64,000 nt of DNA, taken from contig JBGVFH010000010.1 in NCBI GenBank assembly GCA_045120955.1, positions 1 to 64,000 of the forward strand, read 5' to 3'. Shown here piece by piece: positions 15,564 through 23,549 of the stretch (within the stretch, counting starts at the first letter, position 1; every line of letters begins with the position of its first letter). This stretch comes from JAZMZS01 sp045120955. GTDB taxonomy: Bacteria > Bacillota > Clostridia > Oscillospirales > CAG-272. The notes below the pieces were generated by a model. The model was given only the letters and a program-made list of their open reading frames with translations. It made no database searches and had not been told where the DNA came from. Position numbers and translations under genes: made by a program.

Positions 15564-15635
15564 GTTGTTGCATAGGAAATTGCGTCATCCTGAGCGAGCG
15601 GCGGGGTCAACATCACGCAATTTCCTATGCAACAA
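15564..15635. repeat. Terminator-associated intergenic repeat, copy B (both ends inverted)
   Basis: The 21-base arms 15565-15585 and 15615-15635 are perfect inverted copies with the core GTTGCATAGGAAATTGC, enclosing about 29 bases (CATCCTGAGCGAGCGGCGGGG). The left arm abuts the rplA terminator T-tract and the right arm abuts the terminator of the converging minus-strand operon. It is the most symmetrical copy and shows that the CATAGG box marks the side facing a terminator. Confidence 0.85.
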
Positions 15636-15684
15636 AAAGAGTGAACACGACAGTAGAAGCTGTTTTGTTCACTCTTTTTCTTTG
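15634..15684 (-). terminator. Intrinsic terminator of the ABC-2 transporter operon
   Basis: AAAAAGAGTGAACA and TGTTCACTCTTTTTC form a stem around a loop of about 20 bases. On the minus strand it lies downstream of the transporter permease, which ends at 15853. Confidence 0.7.
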
Positions 15685-15852
15685 CACATGTTTTTGGGCT
15701 TAGCCAATCCTTGTACACGCTTTACCGTTGCCCTTCTGTGTTTTTCCCTCACAGTTTAACCTCTACCGAGCAACACGGCTTTCGTTTTGCTTTTTCTGTG
15801 AGTATATGATATGACGGCAACGTGAGAGCCAATAGCTTTATTGGGAAATTAT

Positions 15853-16584
15853 TTATTGCCTTTTCATCTGTCGAAGGAACAGCAATACCGCCGCAATGAG
15901 AACAACGGCAGCGTAACCGAGCACCCACCACAAATGAGGGAATATGTCTGTGAAATTACCGCTAAGCACTGCCCTTTCCATTTCAACAGCGTGAACAAAA
16001 GGAAGTGCATAAGCAATTTTCTTAAACGTGCCGCCTACAAGCTCAAGGTCAAACCAAGTTCCCGACAACCAAGCAGAAAGATTGGTAAGAAGTGCGCCGC
16101 AGATACCGCCTACCTGTTTGTCAGTAAATACACTTCCGCACAAGAGTCCGAGTGCAATGAACAGTATTGATACGGGAAGTATAAGCAAGACAGCATAGAG
16201 AATATTGATTGTCAGCTTAAGGCTGAGGAGCAAGGCAACGGCATAGCAAATAACGCACTGTGCTACTGCGATGGGCATGATCGGCAAGGTGTAGCCGAGA
16301 ATAAAATCGATCGGGGTCAGCGGAGTTGTGTATAACCGCTGGAGCAGTGAGCTTCCTCTGTCTTTTGCAATGATCGTAGCGGAAAACAGCGTCATAAAGG
16401 ATAAGCCAAACACTGTGATTGCGGGTGTCATATTCTGTATCTCAAATAGACTTACCGGTACACTTGCCTGAATTGCGCTCAACAGCAAAAGCAGAACAAT
16501 CGGAAAGCCAATACCGAATCCTAAATTCAGCGGATCACGCAGGATCTCTTTTGTGTTCCGATTTGCAAATGTCAGCATTCTCAC
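15853..16584 (-). CDS. ABC-2 type transporter permease
   Basis: Membrane half of an ABC exporter of the DrrB/ABC-2 type. The 243 residues contain about six hydrophobic segments (e.g. IGFPIVLLLLLSAIQ, TVFGLSFMTLFSATII, LLILPVSILFIALGLLCGS). The motif RLYTTPLTPIDFILGYTLP resembles the ABC-2 cytoplasmic coupling region. The start overlaps the ATPase stop by 4 bases (ATGA type), so they are co-translated. The substrate is unknown; drug-like or lipid-like molecules are common in this family. Confidence 0.88.
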   Translation of the reverse strand: MRMLTFANRNTKEILRDPLNLGFGIGFPIVLLLLLSAIQASVPVSLFEIQNMTPAITVFGLSFMTLFSATIIAKDRGSSLLQRLYTTPLTPIDFILGYTLPIMPIAVAQCVICYAVALLLSLKLTINILYAVLLILPVSILFIALGLLCGSVFTDKQVGGICGALLTNLSAWLSGTWFDLELVGGTFKKIAYALPFVHAVEMERAVLSGNFTDIFPHLWWVLGYAAVVLIAAVLLFLRQMKRQ

Positions 16585-17309
16585 TTTGATACCCCCTTAA
16601 CAATGCGGATAAAGGCTTCTTCAAAATTATCCGTTTCGGCTTTATCTTTGATCTCGTCAGCGGTAGCACAGACGAGCAGCTTACCGTCCTTCATAATTGC
16701 AATGCGGTCGGATAGTGCTTCTGCTTCTTCCATATAGTGCGTTGTCAGAATAATCGTTACTTTACCCTTCAGGGAACGAATAATATCCCACAGATCACTG
16801 CGGGCAAGCACATCAAGTCCAAGTGTCGGTTCGTCGAGAAAAAGGATCTTAGGCTCGCTTATAAGAGCCATAGCAATACTGAGTCTGCGCTGCCAACCGC
16901 CTGACAGCTTTCCTGCTTTTTTTCTGCTGATATCTCTCAGCCCCAACAGTTCGGTAAGCTCTGTGATCTTTTCTTCACGCTTTGCTTTTGAAAAGCCGTG
17001 AACACCGCACATCAGCTCAAGGTTTTCTCTGACAGTAAGACCGGGAGCCACGGCGGTTTCCTGCGGAGATACGGCAATCAGCGACTTTACGGCGGCTGTA
17101 TCCTTCAAAATACTCTTTCCGTTCAAAAATGCATCTCCGCCCGTCGGTTCGATAAGGCAGGAGAGCATCTTAATAGTTGTTGTCTTGCCGGCACCGTTTA
17201 CACCAAGCAACGAAAACAGCTCACCCCTTTTGACCGTAAGGCAAAGGCTGTCAACAGCGCTTACATCCTTGTATTTTTTCGTAAGTGATTCTATTCTGAT
17301 AGCATCCAT
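16581..17309 (-). CDS. ABC-2 type transporter ATPase
   Basis: ATPase driving the partner permease. The 242 residues contain Walker A GVNGAGKTTTIKM (about 36-48), a Q-loop (SPQETAVAPGLTV), the signature LSGGWQRRLSIAMALI, Walker B ILFLDEPTLGLD and the H-loop TTHYMEEAE. It is a DrrA/CcmA-type single domain. It starts just after the TetR gene, with a 5-base gap, and overlaps the permease. Confidence 0.93.
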   Translation of the reverse strand: MDAIRIESLTKKYKDVSAVDSLCLTVKRGELFSLLGVNGAGKTTTIKMLSCLIEPTGGDAFLNGKSILKDTAAVKSLIAVSPQETAVAPGLTVRENLELMCGVHGFSKAKREEKITELTELLGLRDISRKKAGKLSGGWQRRLSIAMALISEPKILFLDEPTLGLDVLARSDLWDIIRSLKGKVTIILTTHYMEEAEALSDRIAIMKDGKLLVCATADEIKDKAETDNFEEAFIRIVKGVSK

Positions 17310-17314
17310 CTCGG

Positions 17315-17875
17315 TTACTCCTTTTCAAATTGCTTTTTTAATCCCTGATAAGAATCCGTGAGCATCTTGCTTATCAGATCCCAATCCAAATTAAAATATC
17401 CGGTAGCAAGCATTGTGGCAATACCGTGAACATACGCCCACATTTCAAGGTGGAACAGTTTTATATCCGAGCCTTCCAGCCCTGTATTATTTTGCACGAT
17501 GTTCTCCATCTGTTTACCCACGTCGGTTTCCTCCGGAACGACCTCAGCGGTACGGTCGCGCATATACAGCAGCTTGAAAAGTTCCTTCTCTTCTTTTGCA
17601 AAACGGATATAAGCCATACCGTTTGCCTTGTAGGGAGGGTACTTTCCGCTTTCCACTTCTCGTTTCATATACTCTTGGCATAAGGCGTCTGCTGCACCGA
17701 CTACTGCAAGCCGTAATTCTTGCATTGTCGCAAAATTGGAAAAGACCGGCTGCGTGGAGCAATTCAGCACATCAGCAACCGTTCTTGCGTTCAATGCCTG
17801 TTCTCCGTTCTTTCTGACAATATCAACAGCAGTGTTAATAATATCTTCTTTTGTAATTCTGACCTTTGGCGGCAT
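17315..17875 (-). CDS. TetR/AcrR family regulator of the ABC transporter
   Basis: Likely repressor of its own operon with the ABC-2 transporter. The 186 residues begin with a TetR helix-turn-helix (ITKEDIINTAVDIVRKNGEQ and ALNARTVADVLNCSTQPVF, residues 7-46). The C-terminal part looks like the TetR_C_33-type ligand domain (FFKLLYM-like ELFKLLYMRD, VHGIATMLATGYF). An inverted repeat overlapping its promoter is a plausible operator. The inducer is unknown. Confidence 0.9.
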   Translation of the reverse strand: MPPKVRITKEDIINTAVDIVRKNGEQALNARTVADVLNCSTQPVFSNFATMQELRLAVVGAADALCQEYMKREVESGKYPPYKANGMAYIRFAKEEKELFKLLYMRDRTAEVVPEETDVGKQMENIVQNNTGLEGSDIKLFHLEMWAYVHGIATMLATGYFNLDWDLISKMLTDSYQGLKKQFEKE

Positions 17876-17902
17876 AAAACACCTCTTTATAGTTGCTGTT
17901 AT

Positions 17903-17916
17903 ATAACGTATGTTAT
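17903..17916. promoter_or_regulatory. Putative TetR operator
   Basis: ATAAC-GTAT-GTTAT is a palindrome just downstream of the -10 box of the minus-strand promoter, where a bound repressor would block initiation. The palindrome is seen; the assignment to the adjacent TetR is inference. Confidence 0.55.
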
Positions 17917-17943
17917 TTTATCATAGCTCTGCACCAAAGTCAA
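17915..17943 (-). promoter_or_regulatory. Promoter of the tetR-ABC operon
   Basis: On the minus strand TTGACT (17943-17938), 17 bases, TAAAAT (17920-17915), about 45 bases upstream of the TetR start codon and overlapping the palindrome. Confidence 0.75.
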
Positions 17944-18337
17944 TACATTTCGCAAAAATGTAAAGAAGGCACCGCAACGAAGCGACACCTTCTTGTCATA
18001 ACAGGTACACGCCAAAACACCGCCACTTAAAGCTTGCTTACAGCATATTGAGCAAGGAAGAGTATCTTGACAAGATAACTGCCCGATTTTTGTCTCAGAT
18101 CGCATCAGCAGGCTTGCGATCACGGGCTTATATGCATTGAAAAATAAGCAACCGTCGGACTTATTCACTTGAAATAAAAATCCTATGTGCAGAGCGCTTC
18201 GCTCTGCACATAGGATTTTTGTGTCGGATCTGTCTTTTATCGGTCGGAATACTCCGTGATATACGGCAAAGGGCAGATGCATATCTCCCTTATGCGTATA
18301 TGCGCTCTACAGCTTTGCCGCAAGCCGACATTTTACA
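17944..18337. other. Intergenic stretch with hairpins and a coding-like fragment
   Basis: Contains a hairpin near 17966-17993 (GAAGGCACC..CACCTTC) and a perfect long hairpin at 18176-18220. Between them, about 18000-18140 on the plus strand, is an open segment without a start (reads LKLAYSILSKEEYLDKITAR) that looks like the tail of a lost gene. No intact gene is supported here. Confidence 0.4.
18176..18221. terminator. Strong bidirectional hairpin
   Basis: AAAAATCCTATGTGCAGAGC and GCTCTGCACATAGGATTTTT pair perfectly around a short loop, with A and T tails. It would stop transcription from either side; on the minus strand it lies downstream of trxA. Confidence 0.85.
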
Positions 18338-18643
18338 TCACAGCAGCTCCTTGAAATAAGATTTCGGCTGGACACCTACACTTTTATGTTCGGCTTTTCC
18401 ATCCTTGAATATTATGACTGTAGGAATAGACATGATGCCATACTCCATACAAAGTTGCTCCTGCTCGTCAACATTGACCTTGCCTACCTTGTATTTTCCG
18501 TCAGCTTCATTTGCAAGCGCCTCAACAACGGGTGCGAGCATTCGGCACGGACCGCACCACTCTGCCCAAAAATCTACCAACACGGGTATCTTTGAGTCAA
18601 GCACCTCTTCTTTAAAATTATCATTTGTAAGTTTGATTTCCAT
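18338..18643 (-). CDS. trxA: Thioredoxin
   Basis: Cytoplasmic dithiol-disulfide oxidoreductase. The 101 residues contain VLVDFWAEWCGPCRMLAPV (WCGPC active site, about 28-32), VGKVNVDEQEQLCMEYGIMSIPTVIIFKDG with the cis-Pro loop, and end at KSYFKELL. AGGAGGTGTACT precedes the start. It is the last gene of a minus-strand operon after the Nudix hydrolase (17-base gap). Confidence 0.96.
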   Translation of the reverse strand: MEIKLTNDNFKEEVLDSKIPVLVDFWAEWCGPCRMLAPVVEALANEADGKYKVGKVNVDEQEQLCMEYGIMSIPTVIIFKDGKAEHKSVGVQPKSYFKELL

Positions 18644-18660
18644 AGTACACCTCCTATAGC

Positions 18661-19224
18661 TTATATTATTCCCTTTTCTTTGAGTGCCATTACTTTAAGT
18701 ACCGCAACCTGGGTCTTTGCATCTCTTATTTCGCCGTCAAGTGTCATCTTTACCAACGTGTCCAGCGGTATTTTTTCAACATTGAGAAATTCGTCACGGT
18801 CAAGCTCCTGCTCCCCGCCCTCTTTCAGCTCTGTCGCAAGATACATATATATTACCTCATCGACAAATGCGGGTGTTGTGTATATCTCTCCTAAAAACGT
18901 ATATTTGCCCGCCTCAATACCTGTCTCCTCACGCAGCTCCCGCTTCGCCGCTTCGAGATAATCCTCGCCTGCGTCAAGCTTGCCTGCGGGAATTTCACAG
19001 AGTACCTTGTCATGTGCATATCGGAACTGCGATACGACTGTTACGTTTCCGTCCTTGTCAAGCGGCAGAACACAAACCGCACGGCAATCACGCAAAACCT
19101 CACGCACGCTCTCGCTGCCGTCCTGCAGTCTTACCTTATCCTTGTACAGATGAACCACCACGCCCTCGAATATTCTCTCCGAGCCTATACATACCTCGGT
19201 AAGGTCATCGTATTTTTTATGCAT
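18661..19224 (-). CDS. Nudix hydrolase, ADP-ribose pyrophosphatase type
   Basis: Hydrolyses a nucleoside diphosphate derivative, most likely ADP-ribose to AMP and ribose 5-phosphate. The Nudix box reads GKLDAGEDYLEAAKRELREE followed by TGIE (about residues 88-111), preceded by VVSQFRYAHDKVLCEIPAG, typical for NudF-like enzymes. The start at ATG 19224 (MHKKYDDL) is chosen because GGGAGAAATA precedes it and it overlaps the thiN stop (TAATG); an ATG 12 bases upstream lacks a site. Giving 187 residues. Confidence 0.88.
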   Translation of the reverse strand: MHKKYDDLTEVCIGSERIFEGVVVHLYKDKVRLQDGSESVREVLRDCRAVCVLPLDKDGNVTVVSQFRYAHDKVLCEIPAGKLDAGEDYLEAAKRELREETGIEAGKYTFLGEIYTTPAFVDEVIYMYLATELKEGGEQELDRDEFLNVEKIPLDTLVKMTLDGEIRDAKTQVAVLKVMALKEKGII

Positions 19225-19859
19225 TATTTCTCCCATATCACAAGCAGATCTCCTTTCGATATTTCAAGCGTACATATTTCATTTTTAAAGCTGTTACTCA
19301 CCCCAAGCGGAACGTCCGAGCGCATGGTGATGGATCTCGTTTCATATTCAAATCCGTGCATTGTGACACCTTCTGTGCTTTCGCTGAGTGAGAAAGCAGA
19401 AAAATACCCCTGACCGTCGAAAAACTCAAGCTTGCACGGTCCGCTTATCACCCGATACAGCTCCCTCTCTCCTTCCATAACGCATTTCGCACCATGGTGA
19501 GAAAGATACAGCATAAGAGATATATTGGCAAAAGTATGCTCCGGACGCTCGCCTCCCGTACAACCGCAAAGGTAAAAATCCCTGTATCCCATTCCAAGTG
19601 CCTCTTTTGCCGCATAAAAGCTGTCGGTATCATCCTTGACTCTCGGCAAAACCGTAATATCGTCAAACTCGGGTATGTAACCGAGCGAGTCAAAATCCCC
19701 TATTATCATATCGGGTACGATACCCCGATCTCTCAGATGCTCATACCCTCCGTCGAGCGCAATGATAAAAGCATCCTCGATGTTACTCAGCCTGTCACAA
19801 TAAAACTCCGACGAGCCGACAAGCAAACACATTTTTTTCTTACTACCGTCTTTACACAT
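19224..19859 (-). CDS. thiN: Thiamine pyrophosphokinase
   Basis: Converts thiamine and ATP to thiamine diphosphate. The 211 residues contain ALDGGYEHL, GDFDSLGYIP, VKDDTDSFYAA and GCTGGERPEHTFANI in the family order (the last usually GGRxDHxxAN). The C-terminal part is the beta-sandwich thiamine-binding domain (SITMRSDVPLGVSNSFKNE). It is the first gene of the thiN-nudix-trxA operon, with its promoter at 19908-19936. Confidence 0.92.
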   Translation of the reverse strand: MCKDGSKKKMCLLVGSSEFYCDRLSNIEDAFIIALDGGYEHLRDRGIVPDMIIGDFDSLGYIPEFDDITVLPRVKDDTDSFYAAKEALGMGYRDFYLCGCTGGERPEHTFANISLMLYLSHHGAKCVMEGERELYRVISGPCKLEFFDGQGYFSAFSLSESTEGVTMHGFEYETRSITMRSDVPLGVSNSFKNEICTLEISKGDLLVIWEK

Positions 19860-19907
19860 ATTTCACCGCTGTATACCCGATATCGGTACGACCCGATATT
19901 TTTTTAT

Positions 19908-19936
19908 ATTCTACCATGTTTGCAGTATTTTTTCAA
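19908..19936 (-). promoter_or_regulatory. Promoter of the thiN operon
   Basis: Minus strand: TTGAAA (19936-19931), 17 bases, TAGAAT (19913-19908). It leaves a leader of about 45 bases; no TPP riboswitch is seen. Confidence 0.75.
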
Positions 19937-20008
19937 CAGTATCGAAAAATATTAACAAACAAAAAACATCTTGGAAAATTTATTTTTGTAAAATAAACGC
20001 ACTTTTTG

Positions 20009-20037
20009 TTGAAAAAACAGGTCTGTAGTGTTATAAT
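20009..20037 (+). promoter_or_regulatory. Promoter of the LTA-synthase-like gene
   Basis: TTGAAA at 20009-20014, 17 bases, TATAAT at 20032-20037, about 100 bases upstream of the start at 20136. Confidence 0.8.
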
Positions 20038-20135
20038 AACTTTATGCTTTTTATTATATAGAATGTGTGCAATTTTTTTGGCATAAATTTATTATATATT
20101 CTGTTATACATATTTTTTATAAAAGGATAGAAAAA

Positions 20136-22319
20136 ATGAACGCAACAAAAAATGTACCGCAAGGCGGTCAGATACCGCCTTACAGAAGAACCGCTCAAAG
20201 GCGCAAATACACGCAGAAAAACGAAACGATGTCGTATCTTTCACTTTTGTTTTTGCCGCTGTTTTTATTCGTGTGCGAATTCGTGCTTAAGCTCTCGCTG
20301 TTCGGCAGCATCAGCTTCAAGGAGATATTCTACATACTCGCCTTTTCTTTCTCTGCGGGAATCACGGTCACGGTGGCTTGCCGTGCGTTTGCCTGCGCAA
20401 TAGCAAAGCTTGCGGAAAACAGAGACGTTATTCGACCGCTTACCGCTGTGCTTGTCGGTATCGTTACGCTGTTCTTTACCGTACTGTTCCTTGTCCAGTA
20501 TGTTTATTTCAGCTTTTTCGGTGACTTTTTCAAGTGGTCTACGATAACGATGGCAGGAGACGTAACAGACTTTTACCGTGAGATCATAGACACAGTTCTC
20601 AAGGGTTGGTATTGGGTACTGATATTTATCGTTCCGATCGTCCTTTATATCAAGTTCCCGTCAAGAAAAATGCCCGACGGCTACATGAAACCGGCAGGAG
20701 TGCTCGTTTTGCTCGCCGTTGCATTGGTATGCCATCTCAGCGCATTGACGGTAATAAATCTGGATGACGATGACTACGGAGACAAGACGTATTACAACGA
20801 AATATTCAACGCTTCTTATTCGGTAAAGAACTTCGGTCTTTTGACAGAGACAACTCTTGATATCAAGCAGTGGATATTCGGAGATCTCGGTGCGGATATA
20901 GACACTCCGACATACGTTCCACCGGTAAATCAGCTCCCCGACGTCATCGTTACACCGCCAAACAGCTCGGATACGGAAAGCTCGGGCGATACCACGGGAG
21001 GAGAAACCGTCGAGCCGCCTGTAGAGTACGGCTACAATGTCATGAGCATCGACTTTGAGTCTCTCATCGCAGGTGAAAGCGACAAAACGATAAAGAGTAT
21101 GCATGAGTATTTTTCTGCTCTCGAGGGAACAAAGCAGAACAAATACACAGGCTATTTTAAAGGTAAAAACCTCATATTTATAACGCTCGAGGGCTTTTCT
21201 TACAGAGTAATCGACAAAGACCTCACCCCCACACTTTATAAAATGGCGAATGAGGGATTTGTGTTCAAAAATTTCTACAATTCACTTTGGGGCGGCTCCA
21301 CCGCAACAGGTGAGTATGCGGTCATTACGGGTAATTTTTACAAGAGCGCAAAGTGCCTTGCAATGAGTGCTGACACGTATCAGCCGTTCGCTCTCGGAAA
21401 TCAGTTTTCCTCTCTTAACTATCTCACAACTGCATACCACAATCACACATACACCTATTATACGAGAAACGAGTCTCATCCGAACTTTGGTTATAATTGG
21501 ATAGCAATAAACAACGGACTTGAGCTACCGTCTCAATCATGGCCCAACTCCGACTATGAAATGGCTCAGGTAACGGGTCCGAGTTATGTAAGCAAGGCTC
21601 CCTTCCACACATATTACATGACTGTAAGCGGCCACGCAAACTACTCATGGGTAGGCAACACGATGTCTTCAAAGCATCGTCTCAGAGTTCAAGGACTGAC
21701 AAACTATTCGGAAAACGTAAAAGCGTATGTAGCGTGTCAGCTTGAGGTCGAGGATATGCTCACAGAGCTCATGGATCAGCTCAAGGCGGCAGGCACTCTT
21801 GATGATACGGTATTTGTAATATCCGAGGACCATTATCCCTACGCCCTCACACAAAGCGAGCTTGCGGAGCTTTATGCCCTTGATGACAACAGCAGCATTT
21901 ACTCAAATTTTGACCTTTACAGAAACTTCTTTACCATTTACTCAACGTCAATGAAAGAGCCCGTCATCATCAATGAGCCCTGCTCCGCTATCGACATACT
22001 CCCGACAGTATCAAATCTGTTCGGTCTTGAGTATGACTCGAGACTCATGATGGGAACGGACATACTCTCCGAGACGCCCAATACTGTAATTCTGAATTGC
22101 GACCAGACAGGTCCCGCATGGAACTGGATAACAAGATACGGAAGCTACAACACAAGCACCAAGGTGTTCACTCCTGCAGAAGGTGTGGCATTTGCAAGCG
22201 AACAGGCAAAGCAGGAATATATTTCCGCTATAAACACAGTAGTAAAGCTCAAGCGCACCTACTCATACCTCATTCTTGAAGAGGACTACTACAGATATCT
22301 AAAAGACTATCTGAAATAA
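20136..22319 (+). CDS. Lipoteichoic acid synthase-like membrane sulfatase (LtaS family)
   Basis: Probable polyglycerolphosphate or phosphoglycerol transferase acting outside the membrane. The ATG at 20136 (MNATKNVPQ, AAGGATAG upstream) is preferred; an upstream in-frame ATG would add 23 residues ahead of it. The 727 residues have five N-terminal membrane helices (about 30-220), a Thr/Ser/Pro-rich linker (PDVIVTPPNSSDTESS), and an extracellular alkaline-phosphatase-like domain with GKNLIFITLEGFSYRVID (metal-binding Glu), LWGGSTATGEYAVITG (nucleophile Thr region), CLAMSADTY and VISEDHYPYAL. It is longer than LtaS of staphylococci because of the linker and tail. The head-group substrate is not determined. 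Confidence 0.85.
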   Translation: MNATKNVPQGGQIPPYRRTAQRRKYTQKNETMSYLSLLFLPLFLFVCEFVLKLSLFGSISFKEIFYILAFSFSAGITVTVACRAFACAIAKLAENRDVIRPLTAVLVGIVTLFFTVLFLVQYVYFSFFGDFFKWSTITMAGDVTDFYREIIDTVLKGWYWVLIFIVPIVLYIKFPSRKMPDGYMKPAGVLVLLAVALVCHLSALTVINLDDDDYGDKTYYNEIFNASYSVKNFGLLTETTLDIKQWIFGDLGADIDTPTYVPPVNQLPDVIVTPPNSSDTESSGDTTGGETVEPPVEYGYNVMSIDFESLIAGESDKTIKSMHEYFSALEGTKQNKYTGYFKGKNLIFITLEGFSYRVIDKDLTPTLYKMANEGFVFKNFYNSLWGGSTATGEYAVITGNFYKSAKCLAMSADTYQPFALGNQFSSLNYLTTAYHNHTYTYYTRNESHPNFGYNWIAINNGLELPSQSWPNSDYEMAQVTGPSYVSKAPFHTYYMTVSGHANYSWVGNTMSSKHRLRVQGLTNYSENVKAYVACQLEVEDMLTELMDQLKAAGTLDDTVFVISEDHYPYALTQSELAELYALDDNSSIYSNFDLYRNFFTIYSTSMKEPVIINEPCSAIDILPTVSNLFGLEYDSRLMMGTDILSETPNTVILNCDQTGPAWNWITRYGSYNTSTKVFTPAEGVAFASEQAKQEYISAINTVVKLKRTYSYLILEEDYYRYLKDYLK

Positions 22320-22369
22320 AATGCATAGTGTATAAAAGGGCAGCTTGTACTCAATATCAAACCCTATAC

Positions 22370-22408
22370 AAAAAGCACTTGCAGCAAAACAGCTGCAAGT
22401 GCTTTTTT
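22370..22408 (+). terminator. Intrinsic terminator after the LTA-synthase-like gene
   Basis: AAAAAGCACTTGCAGC and GCTGCAAGTGCTTTTTT form a perfect stem with an AAAACA loop and T-tract; it also fits the converging epimerase gene on the minus strand. Confidence 0.9.
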
Positions 22409-22501
22409 CGTTACTTTTTTTATAAAATCGCAAAAACTACGCTTTTGAAAGCTTTCTCAGCAGGGTATCCCGAAGCGGGTCCTTATGTATACGTCATGCT
22501 T

Positions 22502-23377
22502 TTAGCCGAGTCTGAAATACAGCGTGCGCACAAAGGTTTCTCCTGCTTTGACACATTCGTTGCCGTAGCGCTTTTCCCACTGAAAATCGGTATCGACGTA
22601 ATCGGATATTCCGCACCAAGGCTCAATGCAGATTATCTGCATTCTGCCGCCCTTGCCCCACAGGCACATAAACGGAAAGTCCTTTATTCCCATTTCCATA
22701 AATCTGCCGCTCTCTTTTGAAAGAAGCGTGACAGAGTTTGCGCAAACATTCTCAAGCACCATCGGGCCGTTATCAAAAAAGCTGTCGGATATCTGAATAT
22801 CCGTACCGTTAAGGTAGTCTGTTTTCTCATGTGTGAGCAACCATGTAGCCGGGTCCTTTGTGATCTCCTTTATATTCTGGAGACGGTCAAAGCGCATAAC
22901 ATAGCTGTCCGCACGCTCGCCAAGCACTATCGGGCAGAAAAATCCCGGATGAGCTCCAAGAGAAAAATACATCTTGTCCTCTCCGTCGTTTATAACATCA
23001 AATCTCTGATATACCGTGTCTCCCTCAACGGTAAAAGTGACCGCAAATCTGAAATTGTACGGGAATACTGCTCTCGTTTTCTCAGTGTCACGCATCATGA
23101 GTGTGAGCGATGTTTCGCTCTTTTCTACCGTCTCAAACTCGGTATCCTTTGCAAAGCCGTGCATCATAAGCGGATATTCCTTGCCCTTTACTATCATGCG
23201 GCTGTTTGCCACTCTTCCGCACGCAGGAAAAAGCAGTAAGGAGTGATTGGACCATGTCTCGGGTGCCGCCTGCCACATATACTCACGCTCGGTCTGCTTT
23301 GAATAAAGGGACTGAAGCTCCGCACCCATTGTGGATATGCTCACACGTACCTTATCGTTCTCTATGGTATGTATCAT
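22502..23377 (-). CDS. Aldose 1-epimerase family protein (LacX-like)
   Basis: Galactose-mutarotase-fold enzyme of the type acting on sugars or sugar phosphates. The start at ATG 23377 (MIHTIENDKVRVSISTMGAE, GAGG upstream) gives 291 residues; a longer frame exists but has a non-conserved Cys/Phe-rich lead. Seen: LLFPACGRVANSRM, LMMHGFAKDTEFE with the conserved His, SLGAHPGFFCPI with the second His, and CIEPWCGISDY with the catalytic Glu. The sugar specificity is unknown. It stands alone between two converging terminators. Confidence 0.88.
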   Translation of the reverse strand: MIHTIENDKVRVSISTMGAELQSLYSKQTEREYMWQAAPETWSNHSLLLFPACGRVANSRMIVKGKEYPLMMHGFAKDTEFETVEKSETSLTLMMRDTEKTRAVFPYNFRFAVTFTVEGDTVYQRFDVINDGEDKMYFSLGAHPGFFCPIVLGERADSYVMRFDRLQNIKEITKDPATWLLTHEKTDYLNGTDIQISDSFFDNGPMVLENVCANSVTLLSKESGRFMEMGIKDFPFMCLWGKGGRMQIICIEPWCGISDYVDTDFQWEKRYGNECVKAGETFVRTLYFRLG

Positions 23378-23501
23378 ATCAAAAACCTCGTAAAATAAAC
23401 ATTTAAAAAAGCATCTCTGCAATATCTTACTACATACCGACCGAAATATCAATATTATACGCTTTACAAAAAATTCAATAATTTTATAAAAAAAGCAAAT
23501 A

Positions 23502-23543
23502 AAAATCGGCGAGACCCGTTTAAAAGGTCTTTCGCCGATTTAT
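23502..23543 (-). terminator. Intrinsic terminator after alaS
   Basis: AAATCGGCGAGACC..GGTCTTTCGCCGATTT, a near-perfect stem located just downstream of the minus-strand alaS stop, with A- and T-rich sides. Confidence 0.8.
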
Positions 23544-23549
23544 TACTTT

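Noticed and set aside
17899..18282. Minus-strand frame of 127 residues between tetR and trxA
   Set aside because: It crosses a perfect terminator hairpin and the tetR promoter, has no family features and an odd Cys-rich composition.
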